Notes: generated from the sequence alone by a model not told the origin. 32,331 nt of DNA from an uncultured Burkholderiales bacterium (GCA_903880855.1 CAIRQX010000156.1:1-32331), one strand, 5' to 3'. Shown: positions 9,141-17,349, counted from the stretch's first letter. Made by a program: numbers and translations.

Positions 9141-12100
9141 AGTGCAGATTCCTCAACTACGACAGTTGTATCCATAGCAACTAATCTAGCGCGCTGGATC
9201 ATGGCGCCATAAAAGCGTTGCGCCCACATAGGAAGGTCAGCCTCAATATCTCCGAAACCACTAAAAACGCGTTGTAGCGAGGTACTTTCTGAAAATTCGC
9301 CTGGTCGATGGTGTGAATCTTCAAAAACTTTTCGTGCTTCCGATATTGCAGTGATATGTAATTGGTCTGGACTTTCAGTTTTTGTAGAGTTTGCAAAGCT
9401 TAAGGCAGAGATATATTTGCAAGCTGATTTACGCGATAGTGACAACGGCTGTTGCCATGCCTGTGCATAAAGCGTCATCAAATCATATAAGTATTGAGTG
9501 CCTTCGTCTTGAGGTAATGCATCAAATTGCACTACGCCATTGAGGCCAATTTGTATGCTGGTGGTAGGTGTGCCACTGGCACACGCCACGAGGTGGTGTA
9601 ACCAGAGGGTGGTCAAGGTTTCTGCACGCGGATGTTGGTTTTTCTCTTTGCCCTCAAGAACAGAGCCGGCGCGCATTTCAATTTGTAGCCACTCAGTTGC
9701 TTCGGGTTTTGTCCGCCATATATGTTGCCCGTTAGCCCACTCTGCACTCAGTAAATGTGAATCGAAGGCCCAATTTTTAGTTTTAGTTGCCAGTGTGTCA
9801 GGCCAATCTTTCACGATCGAATTGAACCGCGCAAGCAACTCTTCACGTTGTTTGAGTAATAAACTTTCTTGCGCTTGGCCAAACCCGGCAATGGCAAGTT
9901 CGCCGCTTAATCGCAAGCGTTGTAGTGCGTGTTCAGGATCGCTAGCTTTTGTAATAGTTTGTGTCAGCAGATATTTTTCTAGATGGTTGAGTGCAAAAGG
10001 CTCTTCCTGCGCGCTGGCTTCATCGGGTACATCAAGTTGTAGGCGTAACCTGTCGCGTACAAAAACATCTACTGGTTGTTTGAGTAAGCGCTGTAAATTT
10101 TGTAACGTTAAAGCCTGAAGCAAGTCACTTTTATTAGCGGTTGAGGAAGCCAGTGAAGCTTTGTTTTTCTCTTTGGAAAGCAGTGCGCTTTGCCAATCTT
10201 TGGCGTATGTGCTGACACCACTATCTTTTGTGAAGTATTTAGGCGAAAAAGCCTGCAAGGGTTGCAACTGGTTTTCTTTGTCAAAGGCCAATGCATCGTA
10301 ACGCTTCCACACTGCATTGAGATAGTCGATTAACTGAGCCACCAGAACAGAAGGAGGTTTAACTTCATGGTCTGTCGATCGCCGACCTTGCCAGCTGATA
10401 TAGAGTTTTTCACGCGCAGAAAGCAGTGCTTCTAAAAACAAATAACGGTCGTCTTCACGGCGCGATCTGTCGCCCGCACGCCAGAGTGATTGCACCGTAT
10501 CTAGTTGGGCGGCTTCGCTCATCAAATCAAAGTCACGCGGGGTTTGGCTGCGCGGATAGTCACCATCGTTCATGCCAAGTAGGCAGACCACTTTGAACGG
10601 AATAGAGCGCATAGGCATCAGCGTTGCAAACTGCACGCCGCCACCAAAAAAGCGTCGTTGCATAGTAGGTTGTTGTAGTTGTGCCATCCAATGTTCACGT
10701 ACTACAACCAAAGGTAAAGATGTATCAAGTCTTGCCAGTTTGCACTCAGTGAGCCAAGTCTCTAATGGCGCCATCACACGTTCTATCAAGCGTTCATCGT
10801 TATCGTTGCTAGGCTTGAAAAACATATCAGTAATCTGACGCAATACATTTACCCATTGGCTAGGCGTATGTTCTTGCCTTAATGTGGACAAAGCGATTTG
10901 CACATGGCGTAACCATTGCAAAAGTCCATCGACCATGCGCGCATCCAAACCGCCAATACCTGATTGCGGCAACGTTTCTTGCCATGGGTTGACAACATCG
11001 TCGGTGACGCCCGTCGCATAGCCCAAAAGCAAGCGCTCAAGACCGAATAGCCAACTGTTTTGATTAGCCCCAACCAATTCAGGCGTAATGCCCCAAGTTT
11101 TACGGTGTTGGGTATCTAAGCCCCAGCGCACACCAGCACCTTCTAACCACGTATCGAGCTGAGCAACGTCAGTTTCTTCCAAGCCAAAGCGCGCACGTAC
11201 GGCATCTACTTCAAACAGACTTTGCCATTCCACCCTAGTGATGCGCAGTTGCGGCAATTGCAGCAACATATCTAGCGCTTGCACTATGGGTTCAGTGCGG
11301 GGTGTAGTGTCCGCAACGCTGTAGGGGACATGACGCGGATCTTGGCTAGCAAAGCGACCAAACACGGCATAGATATGTGGTGCAAAAGTTTCCATGTCAG
11401 GAACCATGACCATGATGTCTGAGGGTTTCAGTCTTTTGGCTTCGTCTGTTTCTGCTTCGGCATCTAGCCATGCCAATATGCGGTCGTGCAGGACTTCTAC
11501 TTCGCGTTGGGCTGAATGCGTTTGGACCATCGCAATGCTGTGGTCTTGCATTACAACTTCAGTAGGTTGTGCTGGAATTGGTTCAAGATTTAGCAAGGCA
11601 GACTGCAAGTGTTCTAGTTGGCTAGCAGAGCGTTGAGCCCCTATTGCCGTTTCGACGGGGTCAACAAACACATCTATGCGTGTGAATTGCGAGGCGTATC
11701 TTTCGGCATCATCAAACGTATCGAGTAAATGCAAATAATCTCGTCCATGTTTGCCCCACGCGGCTAGCAAAGGGTTGGTTTCGGTATGCAGGGTGTATTG
11801 GTCAGCTTCGCTCAAACTGCCATTGGCTTGTGGAACTGGCAAACCGTCTTTATGCGATTGGCGCTGGCGCGCGAGTTTGGCTAACGGCACTTTGCTCTCG
11901 ACGATATGGCCCCAGAAATGCTGGCAAGGGTTTTGTACCAACATCAACACTTGGCAAATCCGCCCAAGGGCATGCAAAGCTTCTACTGTTTGCATGGGTA
12001 GAGATGTCACGCCAAACACCATCAAGCGTTGCGGAACACCCGGAGGGCGTTGGGTGGGTTCAAGTTTGTCTATGGCTTGCAGAAATGCTTCATGTACTTC

Positions 12101-12805
12101 TGAGCGTGAACTATAGGCGGTGGTGTGAGAGTGGCCTCCGTTAATGAGGATTGCTTGTTCCTCAGTAACGGAGCCTACAGATCTTGCAAGTTTTGTATCT
12201 TGTGAAAGATCGTCCAATAAATCACGCCACAACTCAGGTTGCCAGCTTTGCGTGGAAGGCAGTGGTAAAGCAGAAGTTGAATCCGAATGGATACCGCTAC
12301 TTATGCGCAATTGGTCTTTGCCACTAGCCCAATCGTTGAGCCAATCAGATCGGTAGTTTTGGTAGCCGTCTAGAACGTCGGCGAGTTGGGCAGCCAATTG
12401 GTAAGCGCGGCGGTCATTGGTGGCGTGATCGCCTAAATAATTTTTGAGCGGTGCGAAGTTAGGCTTATCTAGCAAATCAGGCAAGCGGCGCATGATGCGC
12501 CAAACCAAAGGCGATTTGTCTAGAGGCATATGCGCAGGCACCATATTGGGCCCTAGCACTGCGCGGTAGATTTGCCAAAGTTTGCGTGAAGGTAATTCCA
12601 CTTGGGTGGCTGCACAAATACCGAGGTCTTTGGCCAATGCCATTTCTAACCAATGCTTCATGCCATTGCTTTGGACTAGCAACACCTCAGGCGCGAGAAC
12701 TGGCAAAGGGTTGTTGTGAATGAATTCCACTGCCAACTCGCGCAGGCCTTCTAGCTGGTTGCAGTGAAGCACCATGAAACCGCAAGAGTGAATAGGGCTG
12801 GCCAT
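9137..12805 (-). CDS. recC: RecC, Chi-recognition subunit of exodeoxyribonuclease V
   Basis: About 1222 residues from the ATG at 12805. A TTG at 12829 gives 1230, and an ATG at 12775 gives 1212 and begins MVLHCNQLEGL, which aligns best with the E. coli N-terminus. None of the three has a clear Shine-Dalgarno, so the start is uncertain. RecC is a catalytically dead helicase-like scaffold that splits the duplex and reads Chi. Diagnostic stretches include VLLVQSNGMKHWLEMALA near the N-terminus, IMVMVPDMETFAPHI, VPYSVADTTPRTEPIVQA, FGGGVQFATLMPMRSIPFK and VVCLLGMNDGDYPR. It is the first gene of the minus-strand unit and faces the divergent orphan gene at 13014 across an AT-rich gap. The stop overlaps the recB start. 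Confidence 0.95.
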   Translation of the reverse strand: MASPIHSCGFMVLHCNQLEGLRELAVEFIHNNPLPVLAPEVLLVQSNGMKHWLEMALAKDLGICAATQVELPSRKLWQIYRAVLGPNMVPAHMPLDKSPLVWRIMRRLPDLLDKPNFAPLKNYLGDHATNDRRAYQLAAQLADVLDGYQNYRSDWLNDWASGKDQLRISSGIHSDSTSALPLPSTQSWQPELWRDLLDDLSQDTKLARSVGSVTEEQAILINGGHSHTTAYSSRSEVHEAFLQAIDKLEPTQRPPGVPQRLMVFGVTSLPMQTVEALHALGRICQVLMLVQNPCQHFWGHIVESKVPLAKLARQRQSHKDGLPVPQANGSLSEADQYTLHTETNPLLAAWGKHGRDYLHLLDTFDDAERYASQFTRIDVFVDPVETAIGAQRSASQLEHLQSALLNLEPIPAQPTEVVMQDHSIAMVQTHSAQREVEVLHDRILAWLDAEAETDEAKRLKPSDIMVMVPDMETFAPHIYAVFGRFASQDPRHVPYSVADTTPRTEPIVQALDMLLQLPQLRITRVEWQSLFEVDAVRARFGLEETDVAQLDTWLEGAGVRWGLDTQHRKTWGITPELVGANQNSWLFGLERLLLGYATGVTDDVVNPWQETLPQSGIGGLDARMVDGLLQWLRHVQIALSTLRQEHTPSQWVNVLRQITDMFFKPSNDNDERLIERVMAPLETWLTECKLARLDTSLPLVVVREHWMAQLQQPTMQRRFFGGGVQFATLMPMRSIPFKVVCLLGMNDGDYPRSQTPRDFDLMSEAAQLDTVQSLWRAGDRSRREDDRYLFLEALLSAREKLYISWQGRRSTDHEVKPPSVLVAQLIDYLNAVWKRYDALAFDKENQLQPLQAFSPKYFTKDSGVSTYAKDWQSALLSKEKNKASLASSTANKSDLLQALTLQNLQRLLKQPVDVFVRDRLRLQLDVPDEASAQEEPFALNHLEKYLLTQTITKASDPEHALQRLRLSGELAIAGFGQAQESLLLKQREELLARFNSIVKDWPDTLATKTKNWAFDSHLLSAEWANGQHIWRTKPEATEWLQIEMRAGSVLEGKEKNQHPRAETLTTLWLHHLVACASGTPTTSIQIGLNGVVQFDALPQDEGTQYLYDLMTLYAQAWQQPLSLSRKSACKYISALSFANSTKTESPDQLHITAISEARKVFEDSHHRPGEFSESTSLQRVFSGFGDIEADLPMWAQRFYGAMIQRARLVAMDTTVVVEESAL

Positions 12806-12874
12806 TTGTGGGGTAAGAAAGGAATTCAAGGGTAGGGAAGTATTTCGAATGTTCGATAAGCATACTAGTCAGGG

Positions 12875-12891
12875 GGCTCAATAAATGAGCC
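12875..12891. repeat. Inverted repeat upstream of recC
   Basis: GGCTCA at 12875-12880 and TGAGCC at 12886-12891 form a perfect 6-base stem around ATAAA. It lies 46 to 70 bases upstream of the possible recC starts, in the expected leader or promoter of the recCBD-zor unit. It could be an operator half-site pair or a small leader hairpin; no T-run follows on the minus strand (a C-run does), so it is not a good terminator. Confidence 0.35.
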
Positions 12892-12915
12892 TAGATGGCC
12901 CTAAACAGTAATATT

Positions 12916-12931
12916 TAAGTAATAATACTTA
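12916..12931. promoter_or_regulatory. Inverted repeat in the recC / orphan-gene divergent promoter region
   Basis: TAAGTA and TACTTA are separated by ATAA, a perfect 6-base inverted repeat in very AT-rich DNA. It lies six bases from the longer palindrome at 12937-12960. Two symmetric sites in a divergent intergenic region suggest binding of a dimeric regulator, though chance symmetry is common in AT-rich sequence. Confidence 0.3.
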
Positions 12932-12936
12932 TTTAA

Positions 12937-12960
12937 ATATTAGTAATAAATTACTAATAT
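12937..12960. promoter_or_regulatory. Perfect 11-base palindrome, candidate operator between recC and the orphan gene
   Basis: ATATTAGTAAT at 12937-12947 is mirrored exactly by ATTACTAATAT at 12950-12960 with a two-base spacer. It is 54 bases upstream of the orphan gene start and about 145 bases upstream of recC, placed to control either or both. The length of the perfect symmetry makes chance less likely than for the neighbouring repeats. The cognate regulator is not identifiable in the window. Confidence 0.45.
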
Positions 12961-13013
12961 ATGTATGCATTTTGCAAATTTTTAATTCAACCCTAACTGA
13001 AAGGTACTAAGAA

Positions 13014-13790
13014 ATGTTCTCGTTTAATTTAAGTGGGTTTAACAAATCTATCCAAAACATAAATAAATCGATAAATAAAGTTGTCTCTGATATGCATCAA
13101 GTCAATCAGCAAGCGCTACAGCAACAACACCAAAGTGACGTTGTATTGAATGCGCGAAGACTAGATGGAGATGTGCAAAAAAAGCCTGAAGTTATTAAGA
13201 AAGAAGTGTATAAATTACCTGAAGGAGTAACTCTTTGGGGAGATGGTCAGGCTAGCTTCGTAAAGCCCGAATTTGTTGTTTCAGATCGTGATGCAGATAT
13301 GTTTTTTTCCGGAACTAGTATGGGTTTCCCAGCTGGAAAATACGTGGGGTTTCAAAAGGGTAGCGATGAAGGCTTAAAACTTGGAAATAAGCAAGGTTAC
13401 CAACTTGGGGATGCACATGGTTACATCAAAGGTTTCGATGCTGGCCATAACGATGGGTTTCACTATGGCGCCGCAAAGTATGGGATGTTCGGCTCTGGAG
13501 CAACTGCTACCGTTGGAGGCTCTGCGTGGTCTATTGCAAAAGCTATTAAACTTTTTGGCCAAACATCTGCTGCGGCTGCTAGTGAAGGACCTGCTGCGGC
13601 GACTATTGGGGCCGCAACCGGAGTTGAAGCTGCTGCTGCGGGGGGATTGTTAGCTGAGTCGGCCGTAGCATTATCTGCATCCGCGCTAGTTCCATTTGCA
13701 TTGCCAGCTATCGTGACTGGAACCGGTGTTGGGCTTTTAATTGGAGCACTTTTGCAACACCCCAATACACATAGCGTTCACGGAGTTTGA
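13014..13790 (+). CDS. Orphan protein with glycine-every-fourth-residue repeat and hydrophobic C-terminus
   Basis: A 258-residue protein I do not recognise. A GAAAGG ribosome site at 12999-13004 supports the start. Residues 1-45 are polar and amphipathic, rich in Asn, Gln and Lys. Residues 104-152 contain glycine at every fourth position without exception (13 glycines: 104, 108, up to 152), in units such as GFQK, GSDE, GLKL, GYQL, GFDA and GHND; this resembles Yae1-type or glycine-zipper repeats. Residues 185-247 are Ala/Gly-rich and hydrophobic, ending in a segment around VPFALPAIVTGTGVGLLIGALL that could insert in a membrane, followed by a short polar tail. There is no signal peptide. The gene is more AT-rich than its neighbours and is divergent from recC. 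A colicin-like pore former, a phage-related membrane protein or a lineage-specific orphan all remain possible. Confidence 0.7.
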   Translation: MFSFNLSGFNKSIQNINKSINKVVSDMHQVNQQALQQQHQSDVVLNARRLDGDVQKKPEVIKKEVYKLPEGVTLWGDGQASFVKPEFVVSDRDADMFFSGTSMGFPAGKYVGFQKGSDEGLKLGNKQGYQLGDAHGYIKGFDAGHNDGFHYGAAKYGMFGSGATATVGGSAWSIAKAIKLFGQTSAAAASEGPAAATIGAATGVEAAAAGGLLAESAVALSASALVPFALPAIVTGTGVGLLIGALLQHPNTHSVHGV

Positions 13791-13795
13791 TTGAT

Positions 13796-14782
13796 TCAAC
13801 CCCCCTCAGGCTTAATCTGAGCGCGCGTTATCACCGGTTTCCAACGCGCCTGCTCTAATTTAATAAATGCTTCAAACTCAGCCCTTGTATTGCCAACCGC
13901 TAGGGCAGTATCTTGACTGAGTTTGTCATTTACGATTTTTCCGCGCGTTGCTGCGATAGCTTCTTTTTCAAGCTTGTCGATATTCGCTTTAACCATTTTG
14001 CTTGGTGCCAGCAAGCCATACCACTGCGTCATCTCGAACCCTTTGTAGCCTTGCTCGGCGACAGTGGCTACATCTGGTAGTTGCGGCAAGCGGGTGCTAG
14101 TGCCGGTAGCAATGCAACGCAATTTGCCTGCTTTGATGAATTGCAAAAGTGCAGGTGCACCAACTGCCGCGGCTTGTAATCGACCCGCGAGTAAATCTGT
14201 AAGCATGGGACCTGTGCCGCGATAGGGTACGTGCAGCACGAATGTCTCCGTGGTCATTTTTAAATATTCAAATGCCAAATGTCCCGCACTGCCATTACCT
14301 GCTGATCCATAGTTGAGTTGTGCAGGATTGGCTTTGGCATAAGCGACAAACTCTTTCAAGTTTTTCACGGGTAAGTCGGGGTGCACTACATAAAGACTAG
14401 GCACTTTAGAAATAAGCGTGATGGGTGTGAAGTCTTTGATCGGGTCGTAAGGCAGTTTGGCAAAGATGTATTGGTTAACAGCCAATGTGCCGATATGTCC
14501 CAAGATAAGCGTGTGTTCATCGGTAGCGTTAGCGACTTCTTGCATGGCGATGTTGCCAGCACCACCCGGTTTGTTTTCTACAAAAACGCTTTGTCCGATG
14601 GTTTTGCTCATTTCGCCTGCTAGAGCGCGGGCGACTATTTCTGAACTACCGCCTGGGGCAAAAGGAACAATCAAGCGCAGTGGCTTGGTAGGCCATGTAT
14701 CTGCATGTGTAACAAAAGGAGCTAAGCCCAGTGCGGATGTACCGGCGCCTAATAGCAATTGCCGACGTGTTAGGTTTTGCAT
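13796..14782 (-). CDS. Bug-family (TTT-type) periplasmic solute-binding receptor
   Basis: About 328 residues from the ATG at 14782; a GTG two codons upstream (14788) is an alternative. The N-terminus carries a twin-arginine-like signal, LTRRQLLLGAGTSALG, with cleavage expected near the Ala-Asp after VTHA. The mature part begins WPTKPLRLIVPFAPGG, the hallmark of the Bug/TctC family, followed by GQSVFVENKPGGAGN and LNYGSAGNGSAGHLA, which form the carboxylate-binding loops. Such proteins bind carboxylates or aromatic acids outside the cell membrane and usually work with a TctAB membrane pair, which is absent here, as is common for the many orphan Bug genes in Burkholderiales. It starts just after the flavin reductase stop, so the two are co-transcribed. 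The ligand is unknown. Confidence 0.9.
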   Translation of the reverse strand: MQNLTRRQLLLGAGTSALGLAPFVTHADTWPTKPLRLIVPFAPGGSSEIVARALAGEMSKTIGQSVFVENKPGGAGNIAMQEVANATDEHTLILGHIGTLAVNQYIFAKLPYDPIKDFTPITLISKVPSLYVVHPDLPVKNLKEFVAYAKANPAQLNYGSAGNGSAGHLAFEYLKMTTETFVLHVPYRGTGPMLTDLLAGRLQAAAVGAPALLQFIKAGKLRCIATGTSTRLPQLPDVATVAEQGYKGFEMTQWYGLLAPSKMVKANIDKLEKEAIAATRGKIVNDKLSQDTALAVGNTRAEFEAFIKLEQARWKPVITRAQIKPEGG

Positions 14783-14789
14783 TTTCACT

Positions 14790-15404
14790 TTAAGCAGTAG
14801 GCCGAGACATGCGAAATAACTGTTCTGGACCTACGCTGAAGTAATCTGCAGGACCACCACCACGCATCACGTGTTGCGCATTGGCGGTGTCATAAATACC
14901 GTCTTTGAGTGAACGTTCATCGATGTGAATGCCAACGACTTCTCCGAGCACCAACCAAGAGTTGACCTTATGGTGGTCATGACCTTCAAGCTGAACAATT
15001 TGCGTGCAACGGCATTCGAATGCAACGGGGCTCTCTAGTACGCGGGGCACTTGCACGATATTTGAAGCTTGCGGCGTGAGTCCAGCCAGTTCAAATTCAT
15101 TGACTTCGGGTGGAACAGGTGCGCACGTTTTGTTCATGGCTTCTGCTAATGGAAGCGTTACCAAGTTCCAGACAAATTCACCTGTCTCTTGGACATTTCG
15201 CAGGGAGTCTTTGGCGCCAATACTTGAGAATCCAACAATGGGTGGAATGTAGTTGAAGGCATTAAAAAAACTATAGGGCGCCAAATTCAAAATACCGCTA
15301 GCGCTTTTTGTGGAGACCCAACCGATAGGGCGAGGGCCTACGATGGAATTGAAGGGGTCGTGAGGAAGTCCGTGCCCATTGCGTGGCTCATAAAAAATTG
15401 TCAT
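14790..15404 (-). CDS. Flavin reductase-like FMN-binding protein (DIM6/NTAB family)
   Basis: A 204-residue cytosolic protein of the FMN-binding split-barrel type. The start of the fold is visible as DPFNSIVGPRPIGWVST, followed by NLAPYSFFNAFNYIPPIVGFS and NVQETGEFVWNLV, all typical of this family, in which the flavin phosphate and ring bind. Members reduce FMN with NAD(P)H for a partner monooxygenase or are oxidoreductases by themselves. No oxygenase gene is near. It lies 26 bases after the last channel gene on the same strand and almost touches the Bug receptor gene, so it may form a two-gene catabolic unit with it. The exact substrate cannot be read. Confidence 0.88.
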   Translation of the reverse strand: MTIFYEPRNGHGLPHDPFNSIVGPRPIGWVSTKSASGILNLAPYSFFNAFNYIPPIVGFSSIGAKDSLRNVQETGEFVWNLVTLPLAEAMNKTCAPVPPEVNEFELAGLTPQASNIVQVPRVLESPVAFECRCTQIVQLEGHDHHKVNSWLVLGEVVGIHIDERSLKDGIYDTANAQHVMRGGGPADYFSVGPEQLFRMSRPTA

Positions 15405-15430
15405 GGAAGAGATTTATCTGAAATAGGAGA

Positions 15431-16369
15431 CTAAGAATTACCGGACTCTGATAACTTCTTTTCTTCCTCTATTTGCGCCGCAATGGCTGCGACTTGGTCA
15501 TCAGACATTCCAAGCTTGGCTTGCATGATTTTTAAATTGGCTAGTTCTTCCTCGGTTACAACACCATCCGCTAGAACTGAACGCACTTCCATTTCATACA
15601 TCGCTTGACGACGCTCAACTTGAGCGGTGTAAGCGGTAGAAACTACGCCCGTCAAAATTGCGGCCAATGCAATAGAAAGAATTTGCGTAAAGATGACCAA
15701 CACAGTGCCAACAAAGGTGACTGGGTCCACGTTACCCCAACCCGCAACGATGGTGATAACAAACCAATGCATGGCAGCGGGAATAGAAGGAAAGACTTCG
15801 GGTTGTTTGTGGCCTTCGATGATGTAGATCAGGGAAGAAAACAACAGGCAGCTGATGAACAGCAAGAAAACAGCAGAAGAGAATGAATCTCGCTCAGCTT
15901 TCACAGCGGCCACCATATCGTCAAATGCGCTGTTGTAACGCGAGAGTTTGAAAATCCGTAACAAACGGAACATCCGCAACACACGCAAATCTGCACCAGG
16001 AAAGATCAGCTGCAAATAAAACGGCACAGTACTAACGAAGTCGATGATGCCGTAAAAACTGAACAAATATTCTTTACGACCTTTCCATTCGGATCCGTCT
16101 TCATCATGCAGGTATTTTTCGCCGTAGGACCAGACGCGCATGACAAATTCAACGGAGAACACCGCGACGCTGAATAAATCGAATGCATGGAAATAGCCTT
16201 CAAATGCCTCGTGTATTTCAGGAACCGACTCCAAGATGATGCCAATAACATTGGCCACCACCAACAAGGCCACAAAGACTTCAACAAAGTGGCTGTATTT
16301 ATCAGGGACGGCGCCGTCCATGATTTCATAGGCTCTACGACGTATGCGTTGAATAGATGCCATGGTCAT
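15431..16369 (-). CDS. Voltage-gated-type ion channel with a degenerate selectivity filter (VAGWGN)
   Basis: A 312-residue six-helix membrane protein of the VIC superfamily. S1 is at about 28-49, S2 at 62-82, S3 at 103-123, and S4 carries arginines every third position (LRVLRMFRLLRIFKLSR, 128-144). S5 is at about 163-185, the pore helix at 200-208 and S6 at 218-245. The filter reads VAGWGN (208-213) where potassium channels have TVGYGD, so four of six positions differ and potassium selectivity is doubtful. The C-terminus (265-300) has the acidic helical motif LADGVVTEEEL seen in the two sister channels. Its ATG overlaps the stop of the preceding channel gene by one base (TAATG), indicating coupled translation and perhaps a shared heteromeric complex. 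It is the last gene of the channel cluster. Confidence 0.85.
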   Translation of the reverse strand: MTMASIQRIRRRAYEIMDGAVPDKYSHFVEVFVALLVVANVIGIILESVPEIHEAFEGYFHAFDLFSVAVFSVEFVMRVWSYGEKYLHDEDGSEWKGRKEYLFSFYGIIDFVSTVPFYLQLIFPGADLRVLRMFRLLRIFKLSRYNSAFDDMVAAVKAERDSFSSAVFLLFISCLLFSSLIYIIEGHKQPEVFPSIPAAMHWFVITIVAGWGNVDPVTFVGTVLVIFTQILSIALAAILTGVVSTAYTAQVERRQAMYEMEVRSVLADGVVTEEELANLKIMQAKLGMSDDQVAAIAAQIEEEKKLSESGNS

Positions 16370-17280
16370 TAGCCCTTCATGACCGTCTTGTTTTGCGCAC
16401 GCTGAAGCATGGCTTCTACCTGTACATCGGTAAGGCGGTAATGGGCTTGTAGGCGTTTGAGCGTTTCTATCTCTTCTTCTGAAACAACGCCGTCAGAAAA
16501 AATCTCGCGAATTTGCGCTTCGAAGGCGGCCTTTTTACGAGCGACTTGGTTGGAGAACGCAGAGGCCACGATACCGGTCATGATCGCGGCCATACACACG
16601 CCTAAGAATCCGGTAATGAGTGCAATTGCTTCGCCCGCCTTTGTCACGGGTTCTACGTTGCCATAACCCGATGTGATCGTGATGATGGCCCAATAAATGG
16701 AATGCGGAATCGTGCCAAAAAACTCGGGTTGCTCATGCCCTTCCGCAAAATGCATGAGCGAAGCAGAAACAACGGTCGCGATGGTAAGCAAGAAAACAGC
16801 TGAGCCAAAAGCCTGTCGCTCTGAATAAACAGCTTGAAACAAATCCTGCAAAGCGGTGTTGTATTTGGAGAGTTTCAAAATACGCAACAAGCGCAATACA
16901 CGCAAGATACGCAAATCCAAATATGGGAAGAAGATATGCATGTAATAAGGCATGGTGGCAAAGAAGTCCACCAAGCCAAATGGGCTGAAGATGTATTGGC
17001 GGCGTCCTTTCCAGCTTCCGCCTTCAGATGCCGCATATTTAGCACCCAGAGACCAGACCCGAGCGATGTACTCGGTGGTGAAGAACATCACACTCCAGAA
17101 CTCTAGTTCATGAAAGAAGTCTTTGTAGACAGCATGGATCTCTGGCACAGAATCCAAGATAACCGCGGAGCAATTGACCAGCACCACAATGGTGATGGCA
17201 AGCTCTACCCAGCGGCTAGCTGTATGGTTGGGTGAACCATCCATGATCTCCATCAGGGTATGTTTAAAGCCAGAAGTCAT
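16369..17280 (-). CDS. Voltage-gated-type ion channel with altered filter (TSGYGN)
   Basis: A 303-residue six-helix VIC-superfamily channel. The voltage sensor S1-S4 covers about 22-140, with S4 reading DLRILRVLRLLRILKLSKY (122-140) and regular positive charges. S5 is near 158-180, the pore helix near 194-203 and S6 near 216-242. The filter TSGYGN (203-208) keeps the GYG core but changes Val to Ser and the final Asp to Asn relative to TVGYGD. The cytosolic tail contains FSDGVVSEEEIETLKRL, equivalent to the segments in the other two channels and reminiscent of a TerB-like or EF-hand-like helix pair. It is close in layout to its downstream partner, so both probably arose by duplication. A 105-base gap with a hairpin separates it from the longer channel upstream. 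Confidence 0.87.
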   Translation of the reverse strand: MTSGFKHTLMEIMDGSPNHTASRWVELAITIVVLVNCSAVILDSVPEIHAVYKDFFHELEFWSVMFFTTEYIARVWSLGAKYAASEGGSWKGRRQYIFSPFGLVDFFATMPYYMHIFFPYLDLRILRVLRLLRILKLSKYNTALQDLFQAVYSERQAFGSAVFLLTIATVVSASLMHFAEGHEQPEFFGTIPHSIYWAIITITSGYGNVEPVTKAGEAIALITGFLGVCMAAIMTGIVASAFSNQVARKKAAFEAQIREIFSDGVVSEEEIETLKRLQAHYRLTDVQVEAMLQRAQNKTVMKG

Positions 17281-17327
17281 TATTTTTAGAAAGCGAAAGA
17301 TGCAAGAGCTTATGCGTAAAAGAAGAT

Positions 17328-17349
17328 GCCACTCTTTTAAGAGAGTGGC
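17328..17349. terminator. Hairpin between two channel genes, possible weak terminator or attenuator
   Basis: GCCACTCT and AGAGTGGC form a perfect 8-base stem around a 6-base loop. On the minus strand it lies between the 546-residue channel and the 303-residue channel, followed by ATCTTCTTTTA, a pyrimidine-rich but broken T-run. This suggests partial termination or an RNA-stability element that lowers expression of the two distal channels relative to the first two genes. It could also protect a processed mRNA end. Confidence 0.5.

Noticed and set aside
12687-12881. Small minus-strand frame overlapping the recC start, a possible leader peptide
   Set aside because: It runs over the recC coding region in another frame, has no ribosome site, and its C-terminal half is only the shadow of recC.
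13801-13830. Hairpin CTCAG...CTGAG at the end of the Bug receptor gene as a terminator for the convergent pair
   Set aside because: The stem is only 5 bases with a 7-base loop and no T-run on either strand.
13796-14782. A complete tripartite tricarboxylate transporter
   Set aside because: Only receptor genes occur here and at 24516; no TctA or TctB membrane protein is encoded in the window.
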